Below are positions 1-6,945 of a stretch of 31,957 nt of DNA, one piece after another. A program made the translations under genes and the position numbers. The DNA lies in NCBI GenBank assembly GCA_027314845.1, contig DAHVAA010000003.1, positions 1 through 31,957 of the forward strand, given 5' to 3'. Within the stretch, counting starts at the first letter, position 1. Every line of letters begins with the position of its first letter. The stretch is from Thermoplasmata archaeon. GTDB lineage: Archaea > Thermoplasmatota > Thermoplasmata > UBA184. The notes beneath the pieces were generated by a model, which searched no databases, was not told the DNA's origin, and saw only the letters and a program-made list of their open reading frames with translations.

Positions 1-1317
1 GCGCTCACCTCCGGAGTGCTCTACGTCACCTTTCTCGCTTCGCAGGCGATCCCCGGTGTCGGGATCGTCGAACCGTTCCCGCTGTTCCTTCTCCCCCCGA
101 TCGCCGCCGGGGTACTGGCCGCACTCGTGGTCCGACGAGCGCTCCCCGGCAACGAGGCGGCGGCGCTTCCCGTGGCCTACGTGGCGACCACGTGGGGAGT
201 CCTGTTGGGGGCCGACCTCCTGCGCCAGCCCCCCCTCTACGGAAGCGGGCCGGCCGGCCTCTACACCATCGGCGGCGCCGGGGTCTTTGACCTCGTCTAC
301 CTCTCTGGCCTCCTCGCGCTCCTGCTGGCCTACCTCGCCCACGCGGCGCTCGGCCGGCCGATCGCGGTATCGGCGGACGCCGCCCCCCCGGCCGGCCCCA
401 CGCCGCTCGGGCGGCTCGGCCGGGCGTTCCGCGCGGGGGTCCGGGGAGAGCTGGCGGTCTCTCTACAAGAGTCCTCCCGGGCTGGGCACGAGGCGGCCGA
501 GCAGGCCCACCGCCTGCTCGACCTACCCCTTCCTCCTCCGAACCGGCCCTGGGAGGGCCTCCCCGTCCCGGGCTGGATCGTGAGCGACCAGGCGAACCTG
601 GACTCCCTCGCCCGCAGCGAGAGTTCCGACGGACGGGAGGGGTTCCGGGGCTGGCTGACCGCCCGTTCTCTGGTCCGGCTCGGACGGGAGCTCGGGCAGC
701 GGCGGTTCGGGTCGGCGGGGACCCGCTCGGTCGGATTCCTGGTCGACCTCGCGATCGTGGGGTCCCCCGCGATCGGGGTCTGGGCGGCCCTGGTGCTCCT
801 GACTCCGGGCAACCTGGTCGATGTCCTCGGGAGCCTGGGGTTCAACGCGGCGATCTACGGGTTCATCGCGCTCGCTTTCCTCTACCGCGTGCTGTCCGAA
901 ACCTTCACGGGCAGCTCCCCGGGAAAGCGTGCGGTCGGGCTGGTCGTCCGCGACCGACGGCTCGAGCGCGTCGGTTTCCTGCCCTCGCTCGTCCGGAACG
1001 TCTCCGTGCTTCCGGTCCTCACGGTCCTCGGCTTAGGGGGCGCGCTCATGGTCGCCTTCGCGTTGAAGTGGGGGACCTTCGCGAGCGTTCCGGTCGGAGG
1101 GATCGACCTCCCCGGTGGTCTCCTCGCCCTTTCGGGGATCGTCGCCTTCCTCGGCGGGGGGATCGCCCTCTTGGGTGCGTTCGGGGTCCTCGCGATCTCG
1201 CTCAGCTCCGAACGCCAGCGGATCGGCGACGTTTTCGCCGGAACCTGGGTCGTCCGGGCGGCTATTCCCGGGGCGGTTCCACCGGGCGCAGCCCCGGCGC
1301 CGGGCCGGTCCGCGTGA
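1..1317 (+). CDS. DUF1614-RDD fusion membrane protein, 5' end cut by window
   Basis: Integral membrane protein of unknown role. The reading frame is open to base 1. The GTG at 16 is unlikely to be the true start, because the first ~120 residues match only the C-terminal half of a DUF1614 domain: a GADLL segment and a TIGGAGVFD segment followed by a hydrophobic helix (residues counted from the GTG). After a ~110-residue soluble linker comes an RDD domain (about residues 235-420) with its Arg/Asp-rich segment (SSPGKRAVGLVVRDRR) and a terminal RIGDVFAGTWVV motif. DUF1614 and RDD are both membrane families without firm function; RDD proteins are sometimes linked to ion exchange. The 3' end overlaps the convergent alba gene by 56 nt. 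The domain calls are fairly sure; the function is not known. Confidence 0.8.
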   Translation, partial: ALTSGVLYVTFLASQAIPGVGIVEPFPLFLLPPIAAGVLAALVVRRALPGNEAAALPVAYVATTWGVLLGADLLRQPPLYGSGPAGLYTIGGAGVFDLVYLSGLLALLLAYLAHAALGRPIAVSADAAPPAGPTPLGRLGRAFRAGVRGELAVSLQESSRAGHEAAEQAHRLLDLPLPPPNRPWEGLPVPGWIVSDQANLDSLARSESSDGREGFRGWLTARSLVRLGRELGQRRFGSAGTRSVGFLVDLAIVGSPAIGVWAALVLLTPGNLVDVLGSLGFNAAIYGFIALAFLYRVLSETFTGSSPGKRAVGLVVRDRRLERVGFLPSLVRNVSVLPVLTVLGLGGALMVAFALKWGTFASVPVGGIDLPGGLLALSGIVAFLGGGIALLGAFGVLAISLSSERQRIGDVFAGTWVVRAAIPGAVPPGAAPAPGRSA

Positions 1318-1594
1318 GCGGGATCGCGATGGAAGAGACGTTCGCGTCGCGCCCCTCCCGGTTCACCAACCGCTCCGTGTCGATCTCGATCCTCCCGACC
1401 TCGACCTGACCCTCCAGGAACCGGCGGCGGACGACCTCGACCACATCGACCGCCTTGCCGATCGCGTTGCCCCGGGCCTTCACGACGACGGGCCCAGCGC
1501 CCGCGTTGAGCTGGGTCACGACCTGGAAGACGTAGGTCATGGTGGGCTTCTGGCCGATGAAGACCATGGAACCGTCGTAATCGCGGTCGGCCAT
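1262..1594 (-). CDS. albA: DNA/RNA-binding protein Alba
   Basis: Abundant archaeal chromatin and RNA-binding protein of about 10 kDa that coats DNA as dimers. The 110-residue product has the Alba fold signatures: an IGQKPTMTYV start, VVVKARGNAIGKAVDVVEVVR (given here as its first part VVVKARGNAIGKAVD) carrying the DNA-contacting lysine/arginine face, then a glycine-poor loop and a final strand SSIAIPL. I chose ATG 1594 over an upstream frame extension because GGGAGTGGGAGGGG lies just before it. An A-rich TATA-like stretch (CCAAAAAGG on the minus strand, 1626-1634) sits about 35 nt upstream. About 15 residues follow the usual family end, and this tail is the part antisense to the DUF1614-RDD gene. 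It is divergent from tRNA-Leu. Confidence 0.9.
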   Translation of the reverse strand: MADRDYDGSMVFIGQKPTMTYVFQVVTQLNAGAGPVVVKARGNAIGKAVDVVEVVRRRFLEGQVEVGRIEIDTERLVNREGRDANVSSIAIPLTRTGPAPGLRPVEPPRE

Positions 1595-1680
1595 CGCCCC
1601 TCCCACTCCCACACGTCTACACAAGCCTTTTTGGTGAAGGGGCCGCCTACCCTCCCTTCCGAGGCAGAAGACGTTCGCAA

Positions 1681-1690
1681 AGGTTATCGG
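1681..1690 (+). promoter_or_regulatory. TATA-like box of tRNA-Leu
   Basis: AGGTTATCGG lies about 27-36 nt before the first base of the tRNA, preceded by purines (GCAAA), as expected for an archaeal BRE/TATA element. Transcription would start near 1712. It probably also serves the protein gene that follows the tRNA. Confidence 0.45.
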
Positions 1691-1716
1691 TCAGCCCCCG
1701 TACGCGCGGGCGGCGT

Positions 1717-1801
1717 GCAGGGGTGGCCCAGCTTGGTCAAAGGCGCCAGGTTGAGGTCCTGGTCTCGTAGGAGTTCGTGAGTTCAAATCTCACCCCCTGC
1801 A
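1717..1801 (+). tRNA. tRNA-Leu (anticodon GAG)
   Basis: Class II tRNA read by hand. Acceptor stem GCAGGGG/CCCCTGC (1717-1723 with 1794-1800), discriminator A at 1801, anticodon stem CCAGG/CCTGG around the loop TTGAGGT (anticodon GAG at 1753-1755, decoding CUC), a long variable arm (1763-1776), and a T arm GTGAG-TTCAAAT-CTCAC (1777-1793). G15, the archaeosine site, is present. There is no intron and CCA is not encoded. Only 24 nt separate the tRNA end from the next start codon. Confidence 0.95.
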
Positions 1802-1825
1802 TTCCTCTCCGTAAAGGGTGACACC

Positions 1826-2809
1826 GTGGCCGAAAGCGAGGTCTGCCCCCATTGCGGCGCGGCGGTGAGCCCGGGGCTCCTCCTCTGTCCCTCTTGCCAG
1901 CGGCCGCTCGCTGAGGAAGCCCGCGAGGCCCCCCCGACCCGGCCCCGTGAACGGGCCGGCGCGCGCCGGCCTCCCTCGGGTGCCTCGAACCCGTTCGCGA
2001 CCGAGCTGGCGCGGCGGCTCAACCGGCTGGCGCAATGGGGGGACGGCGCCCAGGCCCTCGGCGCAAAGCTCCCCCGCCTGCCGGCGTGGGCCGAGGAGGC
2101 CGCCCGGACCGCGCCCAACCCCGAGCCATGGGCCGAGGTCGTGCGCGGGATCGAACGGATCGCGCAGAAGCGGATCACGGCGGCGTTCGAGGAGTGGGAG
2201 AAGCGGGAGAAGGCCCGCCTCACGCGGCTCGAGGCCTACAGCGTCGACAGCCGCCTTGAGCGCGAGCAGATCGAGGAGGTCCTGCATGCCGCCCGGACGG
2301 GCGACATCCCGCAGGCGCTCTCGACGTTCCAGCAGGTCGACCGGGTCGTGGCGCTCAAGGAGCGTCATCTCGACCAGGCGCGCGACGAGCTCGAGCGCGT
2401 GATCGCGCTCCTGAAGGACATGCAGGCGCTCGGTGTCGAGGTCCCGCAGGACCCGGCCGAGATCGCCGACGACCTCGAGAGCGAGCTCCGCGCGGGGAAG
2501 CTCGCCTCCCTGAAGCAACAGATCCGCGCCCTCCGGCTCCAGTCGGTCAACCGGCTGAAGGCCGGCCTGCCGAAGTACATCGCACAGTACGGCGACTACC
2601 TGCTCGATGAGCGCACGCACGGCGTGGCGACCGAGCTCGAGGCGATCGAGCTCGCCCGGGGGGCCCGGGAGTTCTTCCACGGTCGACCCGAGGAAGGACT
2701 GCGCCGACTCCGCGCGCTCCAGCAGCGGCACGGGGCGCCGCTGAGCCGAAGCGGCCGGCTGAGCGCGGGTCGGCCCCCGCCCGAGCGCGATGGGGTCCTG
2801 CGTTCCTAG
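1826..2809 (+). CDS. Zinc-ribbon and coiled-coil protein, unknown function
   Basis: A 327-residue protein that I do not recognise as a named family. It starts with a short zinc ribbon (C7, C10, C21, C24; CPHC and CPSC). A Pro/Arg-rich linker follows, then from about residue 95 to 290 a highly charged, mostly helical region rich in Glu, Arg and Leu that should form coiled coils (for example a KREKARLTRLEAY stretch and repeated RALRLQ-type heptads). No membrane segment is visible, so it should be cytoplasmic; a scaffold or nucleic-acid role is possible but not shown. The start is GTG 1826, with AAAGGGTGA just upstream inside the tRNA-Leu trailer. Its TAG overlaps the stop of the convergent acetyltransferase gene. 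Confidence 0.75.
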   Translation: MAESEVCPHCGAAVSPGLLLCPSCQRPLAEEAREAPPTRPRERAGARRPPSGASNPFATELARRLNRLAQWGDGAQALGAKLPRLPAWAEEAARTAPNPEPWAEVVRGIERIAQKRITAAFEEWEKREKARLTRLEAYSVDSRLEREQIEEVLHAARTGDIPQALSTFQQVDRVVALKERHLDQARDELERVIALLKDMQALGVEVPQDPAEIADDLESELRAGKLASLKQQIRALRLQSVNRLKAGLPKYIAQYGDYLLDERTHGVATELEAIELARGAREFFHGRPEEGLRRLRALQQRHGAPLSRSGRLSAGRPPPERDGVLRS

Positions 2810-3390
2810 AGCAGCTGCTCGAACAGCTGGACGTCCTCGTTCCACTGGTGCTTGCGGAGCAGACCGCATCGGTCGAACCCGAGGTGCTGAAAGAGGGCCG
2901 TCGCCGACGTGAACCGGACGAGCACGTCGGCCCAGACCTCGGGGGCGTTCGACCGCCTCGCCCAGTCGACCGCGCTCGCGAGGAGGGACGTCGCGACCTT
3001 CTGCCGCCGGTGCTCCGGGTCGACCACGAGATGAACGAGATGGCAGCTCCCGTCCTCGAGCGAACAACCGATCACACCGACCACGCGGTTCTCCTTGCGG
3101 GCCGCGAAGTAGGTGACGCCCTCCATCCAGCTCGTGAACTCGAGCGGGGTCGGCTGCCAGGACTTTACGAGGGGGACCGGTAGGCCGGTCTGTTCGGCCT
3201 CCCAGACCATCTTGTAGATCGCGCAGACCGCAGGGATGTCCTGCGTGCTGATCCGTTCGACCGCGAGCGCGCCCGGTGACTTCGGTGACGGGGCCACGGG
3301 CGGGGCGACGGGACGGTCCACCCCGCGATCCGGTCGGTGCGCGTCGGCCACTTCAGAAGCTCCGGTACGGGGTCCTGTCGGCGCCGACAT
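2806..3390 (-). CDS. GNAT-family N-acetyltransferase
   Basis: Transfers an acyl group from acyl-CoA to an amine; the substrate is unknown. The 194-residue protein begins with about 42 residues of Pro/Ala/Arg-rich low complexity, then a GNAT fold. It includes the beta4 strand CHLVHLVVDPEHRRQ and the pyrophosphate-binding loop RRQKVATSLL, followed by the C-terminal segment ALFQHLGFDRCG typical of the family. The usual Gly of the R/QxxGxG/A loop is a lysine here, so CoA binding may be altered. The start is ATG 3390, with an AT-rich TATA candidate (TAAGATTCAAT, about 3408-3418, minus strand) at leaderless distance. The gene lies downstream of asnS on the same strand and shares its stop bases with the convergent zinc-ribbon gene. 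Confidence 0.8.
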   Translation of the reverse strand: MSAPTGPRTGASEVADAHRPDRGVDRPVAPPVAPSPKSPGALAVERISTQDIPAVCAIYKMVWEAEQTGLPVPLVKSWQPTPLEFTSWMEGVTYFAARKENRVVGVIGCSLEDGSCHLVHLVVDPEHRRQKVATSLLASAVDWARRSNAPEVWADVLVRFTSATALFQHLGFDRCGLLRKHQWNEDVQLFEQLL

Positions 3391-3437
3391 TCACGCTGGC
3401 TATTGAATCTTACCCACTCGTTCGGCCGGGCACGGTG

Positions 3438-4751
3438 CTACGGGGTGTGGCGCGACGGCGTGCGAGGGAACGGCGTCGTCTCGCGAATGTGCTCGCGCCG
3501 GAGGACCCAGCGGAGGACCCGCTCCACGCCGAGGCCGAACCCGGCGTGCGGCACGCTGCCGTGGCGGCGGAGGTCGAGATACCAGTCGTACTCACGGGGG
3601 TCGGCGCCGATCTCCTCGAGCCGTCGGGTGAGCCGCTCGGCATCGGTGTCGCGGCAGGACGCTCCGATGATCTCCCCGTACCCCTCGGGGGCGAGGAGGT
3701 CGGCCGCCTCGACCGTCCGCGGGTCGCCGGCGGTGGGAAGCATGTAGAACGCCTTCAGCTCGCGCGGAAAATGCGTGACGAAGATCGGCGAGCGCTCCTC
3801 GAGGGTGAGCGCGCGCTCCTCCGCGGTGCCGAGGTCGCTCCCCCACCGGACGGGGAGCCCCCGTGCGGCGAGACGGTCGATCGCCTCGTCGTACCGAAGT
3901 CGCGGGAACGGTGTCGCGAGGGCGAGGAGCTCCTCCGGCGGTCGGCCGAGCGCGCGGAGCTCCGCCGGGCGGCGCTCGGCCAGGAAGTGGGCGACGTGGA
4001 CCATCATCCGTTCGATGAAATCGAGCAGGCCCGCGAGGTCGCACCACGCGAGCTCCGCCTCGAGATGGAGGTACTCCGTCAAGTGGCGGGGGGTCCGCGA
4101 CTTCTCCGCGCGGAACGATGGCGTGAGGGCGTAGACCCGCTCGTTCGGGAAGAGCAACGCCTCGAGGTAGAGCTGCGCCGTCTGGGAGAGAAACGCCGGC
4201 CGGCCGAAATAGTCGAACCGGAACGCCTCCGCGCCGCCCTCGGCCGCGTTCCCCGACAGGATCGGCGGGGTCACCTCGAGGACCGACTCCGCGTCCAGGA
4301 AGTCCCGGAGCGCCCGCAGAAGCTCCGCTTTCACCCGGAAGGTCGCGACATGCTCCTGCGAACGGATCGCGAGATGGCGCTTGTCGAGGCGGAACTCCTC
4401 GGTCTGGTCGGCGAAGATCGGGAACGGGAGTCCGGCGTCGATCACCTCGATCCCACGCGCCCGCACCTCGCGGCCGCCGGGGGACCGCGGGTCCGCCGCG
4501 ACCGTCCCTTCGACGGCGACCGCCCCCTCCACCTGGACGTGCTCCGCCGCATCGAACGACTCCGCGCCGAGGACGTCCCGGCGGCCGGTCACCTGGACCG
4601 TGCCGGTCCGGTCCCGCAGGAGGAGGAACAGGATCCCGCCCGAGGAGCGCGAGCGGAGGACCCAGCCGCGTAGGTGCACCGACCGACCGACCGCCTCCGC
4701 CGCGAAGGCCCGTTCCACCGGCTCGAACGGTGCGGCGACGGGAGCGCTCAC
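3438..4751 (-). CDS. asnS: Asparaginyl-tRNA synthetase (AsnRS)
   Basis: Class IIb aminoacyl-tRNA synthetase that charges tRNA-Asn. The 437-residue product has an N-terminal OB-fold anticodon-binding domain (VHLRGWVLRSRSSGG, near residue 24), then motif 1 around EVTPPILS. Motif 2 reads FRAEKSRTPRHLTEYLHLE, with the SRT/PRHL form seen in AsnRS rather than AspRS. Motif 3 is GFGLGVERVLRW followed by ETTPFPRTP; the PFPR ending again favours Asn over Asp. The N-terminal domain argues against the AsnRS-like asparagine synthetase paralog, which lacks it. I chose GTG 4751 because it overlaps the TGA of tfs (GTGA), a translational-coupling arrangement. AspRS is the alternative but is less likely. Confidence 0.87.
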   Translation of the reverse strand: MSAPVAAPFEPVERAFAAEAVGRSVHLRGWVLRSRSSGGILFLLLRDRTGTVQVTGRRDVLGAESFDAAEHVQVEGAVAVEGTVAADPRSPGGREVRARGIEVIDAGLPFPIFADQTEEFRLDKRHLAIRSQEHVATFRVKAELLRALRDFLDAESVLEVTPPILSGNAAEGGAEAFRFDYFGRPAFLSQTAQLYLEALLFPNERVYALTPSFRAEKSRTPRHLTEYLHLEAELAWCDLAGLLDFIERMMVHVAHFLAERRPAELRALGRPPEELLALATPFPRLRYDEAIDRLAARGLPVRWGSDLGTAEERALTLEERSPIFVTHFPRELKAFYMLPTAGDPRTVEAADLLAPEGYGEIIGASCRDTDAERLTRRLEEIGADPREYDWYLDLRRHGSVPHAGFGLGVERVLRWVLRREHIRETTPFPRTPSRHTP

Positions 4752-5059
4752 TGGTACTCCCGCCACTTGTGGCCGCATTTCGTGCACTCAAAGATCCGGG
4801 TCTCGGGTTCGTCCGCCCCGCGGGTCTGCCTCAGGACCCAGTAGGCCTCCCCGTTGCTGCACTTCGGGCAGGTCTCCTCGGCCTTCGGGAGCGTCACGGT
4901 CTTCGTCTCGACCACGTCCATCGTGCGCTGGGTCGCAGCGGCGTGGAGGATCGCCTTGCCCTCGCCGAGCGGGAGCTTCGTCCCGCACGTGGAGCATCGC
5001 CAGACGCCCGCGGCCCGGTCGGGACGCATCAGGCGCTTGCACTTCGGACAGAACGTCAC
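4748..5059 (-). CDS. tfs: Transcription factor S (TFS/TFIIS-like)
   Basis: Archaeal transcript-cleavage factor that rescues backtracked RNA polymerase by stimulating cleavage of the nascent RNA. The 103-residue length is typical. It has two zinc ribbons: C4, C7, C22, C25 and C64, C67, C92, C95. The C-terminal ribbon carries the catalytic acidic hairpin RGADEPETR (D83, E84), which enters the polymerase secondary channel, so this is an active TFS rather than an inhibitory paralog. The start is GTG 5059; a TATA-like TCAAATACCC on the minus strand (5081-5090) lies at leaderless distance. It ends inside the asnS start codon. Confidence 0.95.
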   Translation of the reverse strand: MTFCPKCKRLMRPDRAAGVWRCSTCGTKLPLGEGKAILHAAATQRTMDVVETKTVTLPKAEETCPKCSNGEAYWVLRQTRGADEPETRIFECTKCGHKWREYQ

Positions 5060-5080
5060 GGGGCCTCAATACCGGAGGGT

Positions 5081-5090
5081 GGGTATTTGA
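5081..5090 (-). promoter_or_regulatory. TATA-like box of tfs-asnS
   Basis: Read on the minus strand as TCAAATACCC, centred about 27 nt from the GTG of tfs. That spacing puts the transcription start at or next to the start codon, so the tfs-asnS message is probably leaderless. Confidence 0.5.
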
Positions 5091-5104
5091 CGGTTGGTGG
5101 ACGG

Positions 5105-6511
5105 TCAGCTCAGCAGCTGTTCTGGAGGTCCGTGACTCTCGGGTGGGGCGTCCGGCGCGGCGACGCTGAGCGGCAGCGGGGACGGCTTCGCCCCCGGCGC
5201 GAGCAGCCGACGGACGTGCTCCGTCCGGCGCGCGAGGTCCTCCTTCGTGCCGATGTCGTGGCGGAGGTAGTAGTCCCCCGTCACGTACCGGAGCGCCGCC
5301 TCGACCCGGCTCCCGGCCTCATGGATGGCGCTCGCTTCCCCGACCAGGGCGACCCCACGGGAGCTGCTCAGGCGCACGGCGCCCGGACCCGCCGCGTCGA
5401 CGTGGCCGTAGACCACGTGCACCCCGGTCGCCTCGATCGCGCCCGCGTCCATGGTCAGGACCCCGCCCGACCGGGGGCTGTCTCCATACCCCGGGGGCAC
5501 GAGGTACTTCACGACCGTCGCCCGAAGTCGGAACCGAACGAGATTCGGGTCGACACGCCCCGTCGCGACGCCCGCCAGGAGCTCCCCGAAGTTCCCTTCT
5601 TCATAGAGCGTGAGGGCGTTGATCCCTTCCGGGTCGCCGAACCTTGCGTTGAACTCGAGCAGGAGCGGCCCCTGGGCGGTGAGCATGAACCCTCCGTACA
5701 GGATCCCGCGGTACGGCAGGCCCTCCGCGCGCAGCGCCCGGACGGTCGCGTGAAGGATCTCGAGCGCCCGGTCGCGGTCGGCGGCCGGCAGGAACGGCAA
5801 GAGATGGTCGCGCTGGGAGTACGAGCCCATGCCTCCCGTGTTGCCCCCATGGTCGCCTTCCTGCGCCCGTTTGAAGTCCTGGACCGCCGGCATCGGGTAG
5901 ACTCCCGAGTCGGTCACGAACGCCATCAGGCTGAACTCCTCGCCGTCGAGCTTCTCCTCGAAGAGCACCCGGCCCCCTTGGAGGAGGAGCGACTTGGCGT
6001 ACATCGCTCCGTCCTTCGCGGCGGCGAAATCGGAACCCTGTACCCAGACCCCTTTGCCCGCCGTGAGGCCACTCGGCTTCACCACGAACGGCCCGGGGAA
6101 ATCCGCCGCGGCCCGGTCGGCCTCCTCGACCGACGTCGGCGCCACCCATCTCGGCTGTCCGGTCACGCCGTGGCGGGCGAGGAGCTCCCGGCAGAACAGC
6201 TTGGAGGACTCGATCCGCGCCGCGGCGCGGCCCGGTCCGACGGTCGGAACCTCGGCCGCCCGCAACGCGTCCGCTACCCCCGCCGCGAGCGGGGCCTCCG
6301 GACCGATGACCGCGACGTCCACGCTTTCCTCCCGGGCGAGCCCCGTCACGCGTTCGGCGTCGTTCGGGTCGAGCCGGGCCGAGCGGCGGGCGAGTTGTTC
6401 CAACCCCGGATTCGCGTTCTCGCTCGCGACCACCACTTCGGCCCCGGCCTGGTGGAGCGCCCGCGCGACCGCATGCTCCCGGGCTCCGCCCCCGACCACC
6501 AAGAATCGCAT
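5105..6511 (-). CDS. purD: Phosphoribosylamine-glycine ligase (GAR synthetase)
   Basis: Second step of de novo purine synthesis: joins phosphoribosylamine and glycine at the cost of ATP. The 468-residue protein has the N-terminal MRFLVVGGGAREHAVARAL signature, GPEAPLAAGVADAL, an ATP-grasp domain with FVVKPSGLTAGKGV, the substrate loop HGGNTGGMGS, and LLEFNARFGDPE carrying the metal-binding Glu/Asn. The body matches the family throughout; about 40 residues of Pro/Ala-rich tail (APGAKPSPLPLSV and beyond) extend past the usual ~430-residue length. The start is ATG 6511, with a good TATA box 26-31 nt upstream. It is divergent from rpoL and lies upstream of tfs on the same strand, separated by 45 nt. 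Confidence 0.96.
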   Translation of the reverse strand: MRFLVVGGGAREHAVARALHQAGAEVVVASENANPGLEQLARRSARLDPNDAERVTGLAREESVDVAVIGPEAPLAAGVADALRAAEVPTVGPGRAAARIESSKLFCRELLARHGVTGQPRWVAPTSVEEADRAAADFPGPFVVKPSGLTAGKGVWVQGSDFAAAKDGAMYAKSLLLQGGRVLFEEKLDGEEFSLMAFVTDSGVYPMPAVQDFKRAQEGDHGGNTGGMGSYSQRDHLLPFLPAADRDRALEILHATVRALRAEGLPYRGILYGGFMLTAQGPLLLEFNARFGDPEGINALTLYEEGNFGELLAGVATGRVDPNLVRFRLRATVVKYLVPPGYGDSPRSGGVLTMDAGAIEATGVHVVYGHVDAAGPGAVRLSSSRGVALVGEASAIHEAGSRVEAALRYVTGDYYLRHDIGTKEDLARRTEHVRRLLAPGAKPSPLPLSVAAPDAPPESHGPPEQLLS

Positions 6512-6536
6512 CGGGGGCGAGAGGAGTCAAGACGGG

Positions 6537-6542
6537 TTATAT
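6537..6542 (-). promoter_or_regulatory. TATA box of purD
   Basis: ATATAA on the minus strand, inside CCATATAACCC, in otherwise GC-rich DNA. It is centred about 29 nt from the purD ATG, giving a start site within a few bases of the codon. Confidence 0.6.
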
Positions 6543-6606
6543 GGCCGTCGGGCACCGCGCCCCCGACCGGGGGTCGGGGACCGCCTCGTCCCGCCACCCT
6601 TAAGAA

Positions 6607-6628
6607 GAGACCGCCAGTGGGCGGTCTC
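6607..6628. repeat. Perfect inverted repeat in rpoL leader/promoter
   Basis: Two 9-base arms, GAGACCGCC (6607-6615) and GGCGGTCTC (6620-6628), around the tetraloop AGTG. It lies just after a TATA-like CCTTAAGAAG (about 6599-6608) and 13 nt before the rpoL ATG, so it covers the expected transcription start. It could be a regulator operator on DNA or a stable hairpin in the leader RNA. Confidence 0.75.
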
Positions 6629-6640
6629 CCGGTTCCGCCG

Positions 6641-6928
6641 ATGGAGCTTCGAGTCGTCGAGAAGGAGCACGACCTGCTCCGCGTCGAGTTCCCGAGGGGG
6701 GAGGAGACGATCCTCATCCCGCTGGTCGAGGCGCTGCAGAAGGAGGAGAAGGTCGTCGAGGCGCGCTACTACCTCGGGCACCCGTACCTCGAGCGCCCGA
6801 CGCTTCTCCTGAAGACCAAGGGCGAGAAACCCCAACAGGTCCTCAAGCGGGTCCTGAAGGACCTCACCGACCTCTACGGCGACCTCCTGACGGACTTCGA
6901 GAAGAAGGCCGACAAGGTCAAGGCGTAG
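6641..6928 (+). CDS. rpoL: RNA polymerase subunit L (Rpb11/AC19-like)
   Basis: Small subunit that pairs with RpoD (Rpb3-like) to form the assembly platform of archaeal RNA polymerase, equivalent to bacterial alpha. The 95-residue length fits. It starts MELRVVEKEHDLLRVEF as in the family, has the dimerisation core ending in ARYYLGHPYLERP (family pattern Y-x(3)-HP-x(3)-P), LLLKTKG, then a long C-terminal helix. The usual HTLxN segment is replaced by ETILIPL, so it is a diverged member. ATG 6641 is the only sensible start. It is followed after 17 nt by kptA on the same strand and is probably co-transcribed with it. The frame upstream is antisense to purD and not coding. Confidence 0.88.
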   Translation: MELRVVEKEHDLLRVEFPRGEETILIPLVEALQKEEKVVEARYYLGHPYLERPTLLLKTKGEKPQQVLKRVLKDLTDLYGDLLTDFEKKADKVKA

Positions 6929-6945
6929 GGTGGAGCGAGGCCCGC

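Noticed and set aside
3276..4673. 465-codon plus-strand frame
   Set aside because: Shadow of asnS on the opposite strand; low-complexity charged sequence.
3438..4751. AspRS or AsnRS-like asparagine synthetase instead of AsnRS
   Set aside because: Motif 2 (SRTPRHL) and the PFPR ending fit AsnRS, and the N-terminal OB fold is present, unlike the asparagine synthetase paralog.
4730..6640. Long plus-strand open frame leading into rpoL
   Set aside because: It is antisense to tfs and purD, has Arg/Pro/Gly-rich composition typical of shadow frames in GC-rich DNA, and only the last 95 codons match a family.
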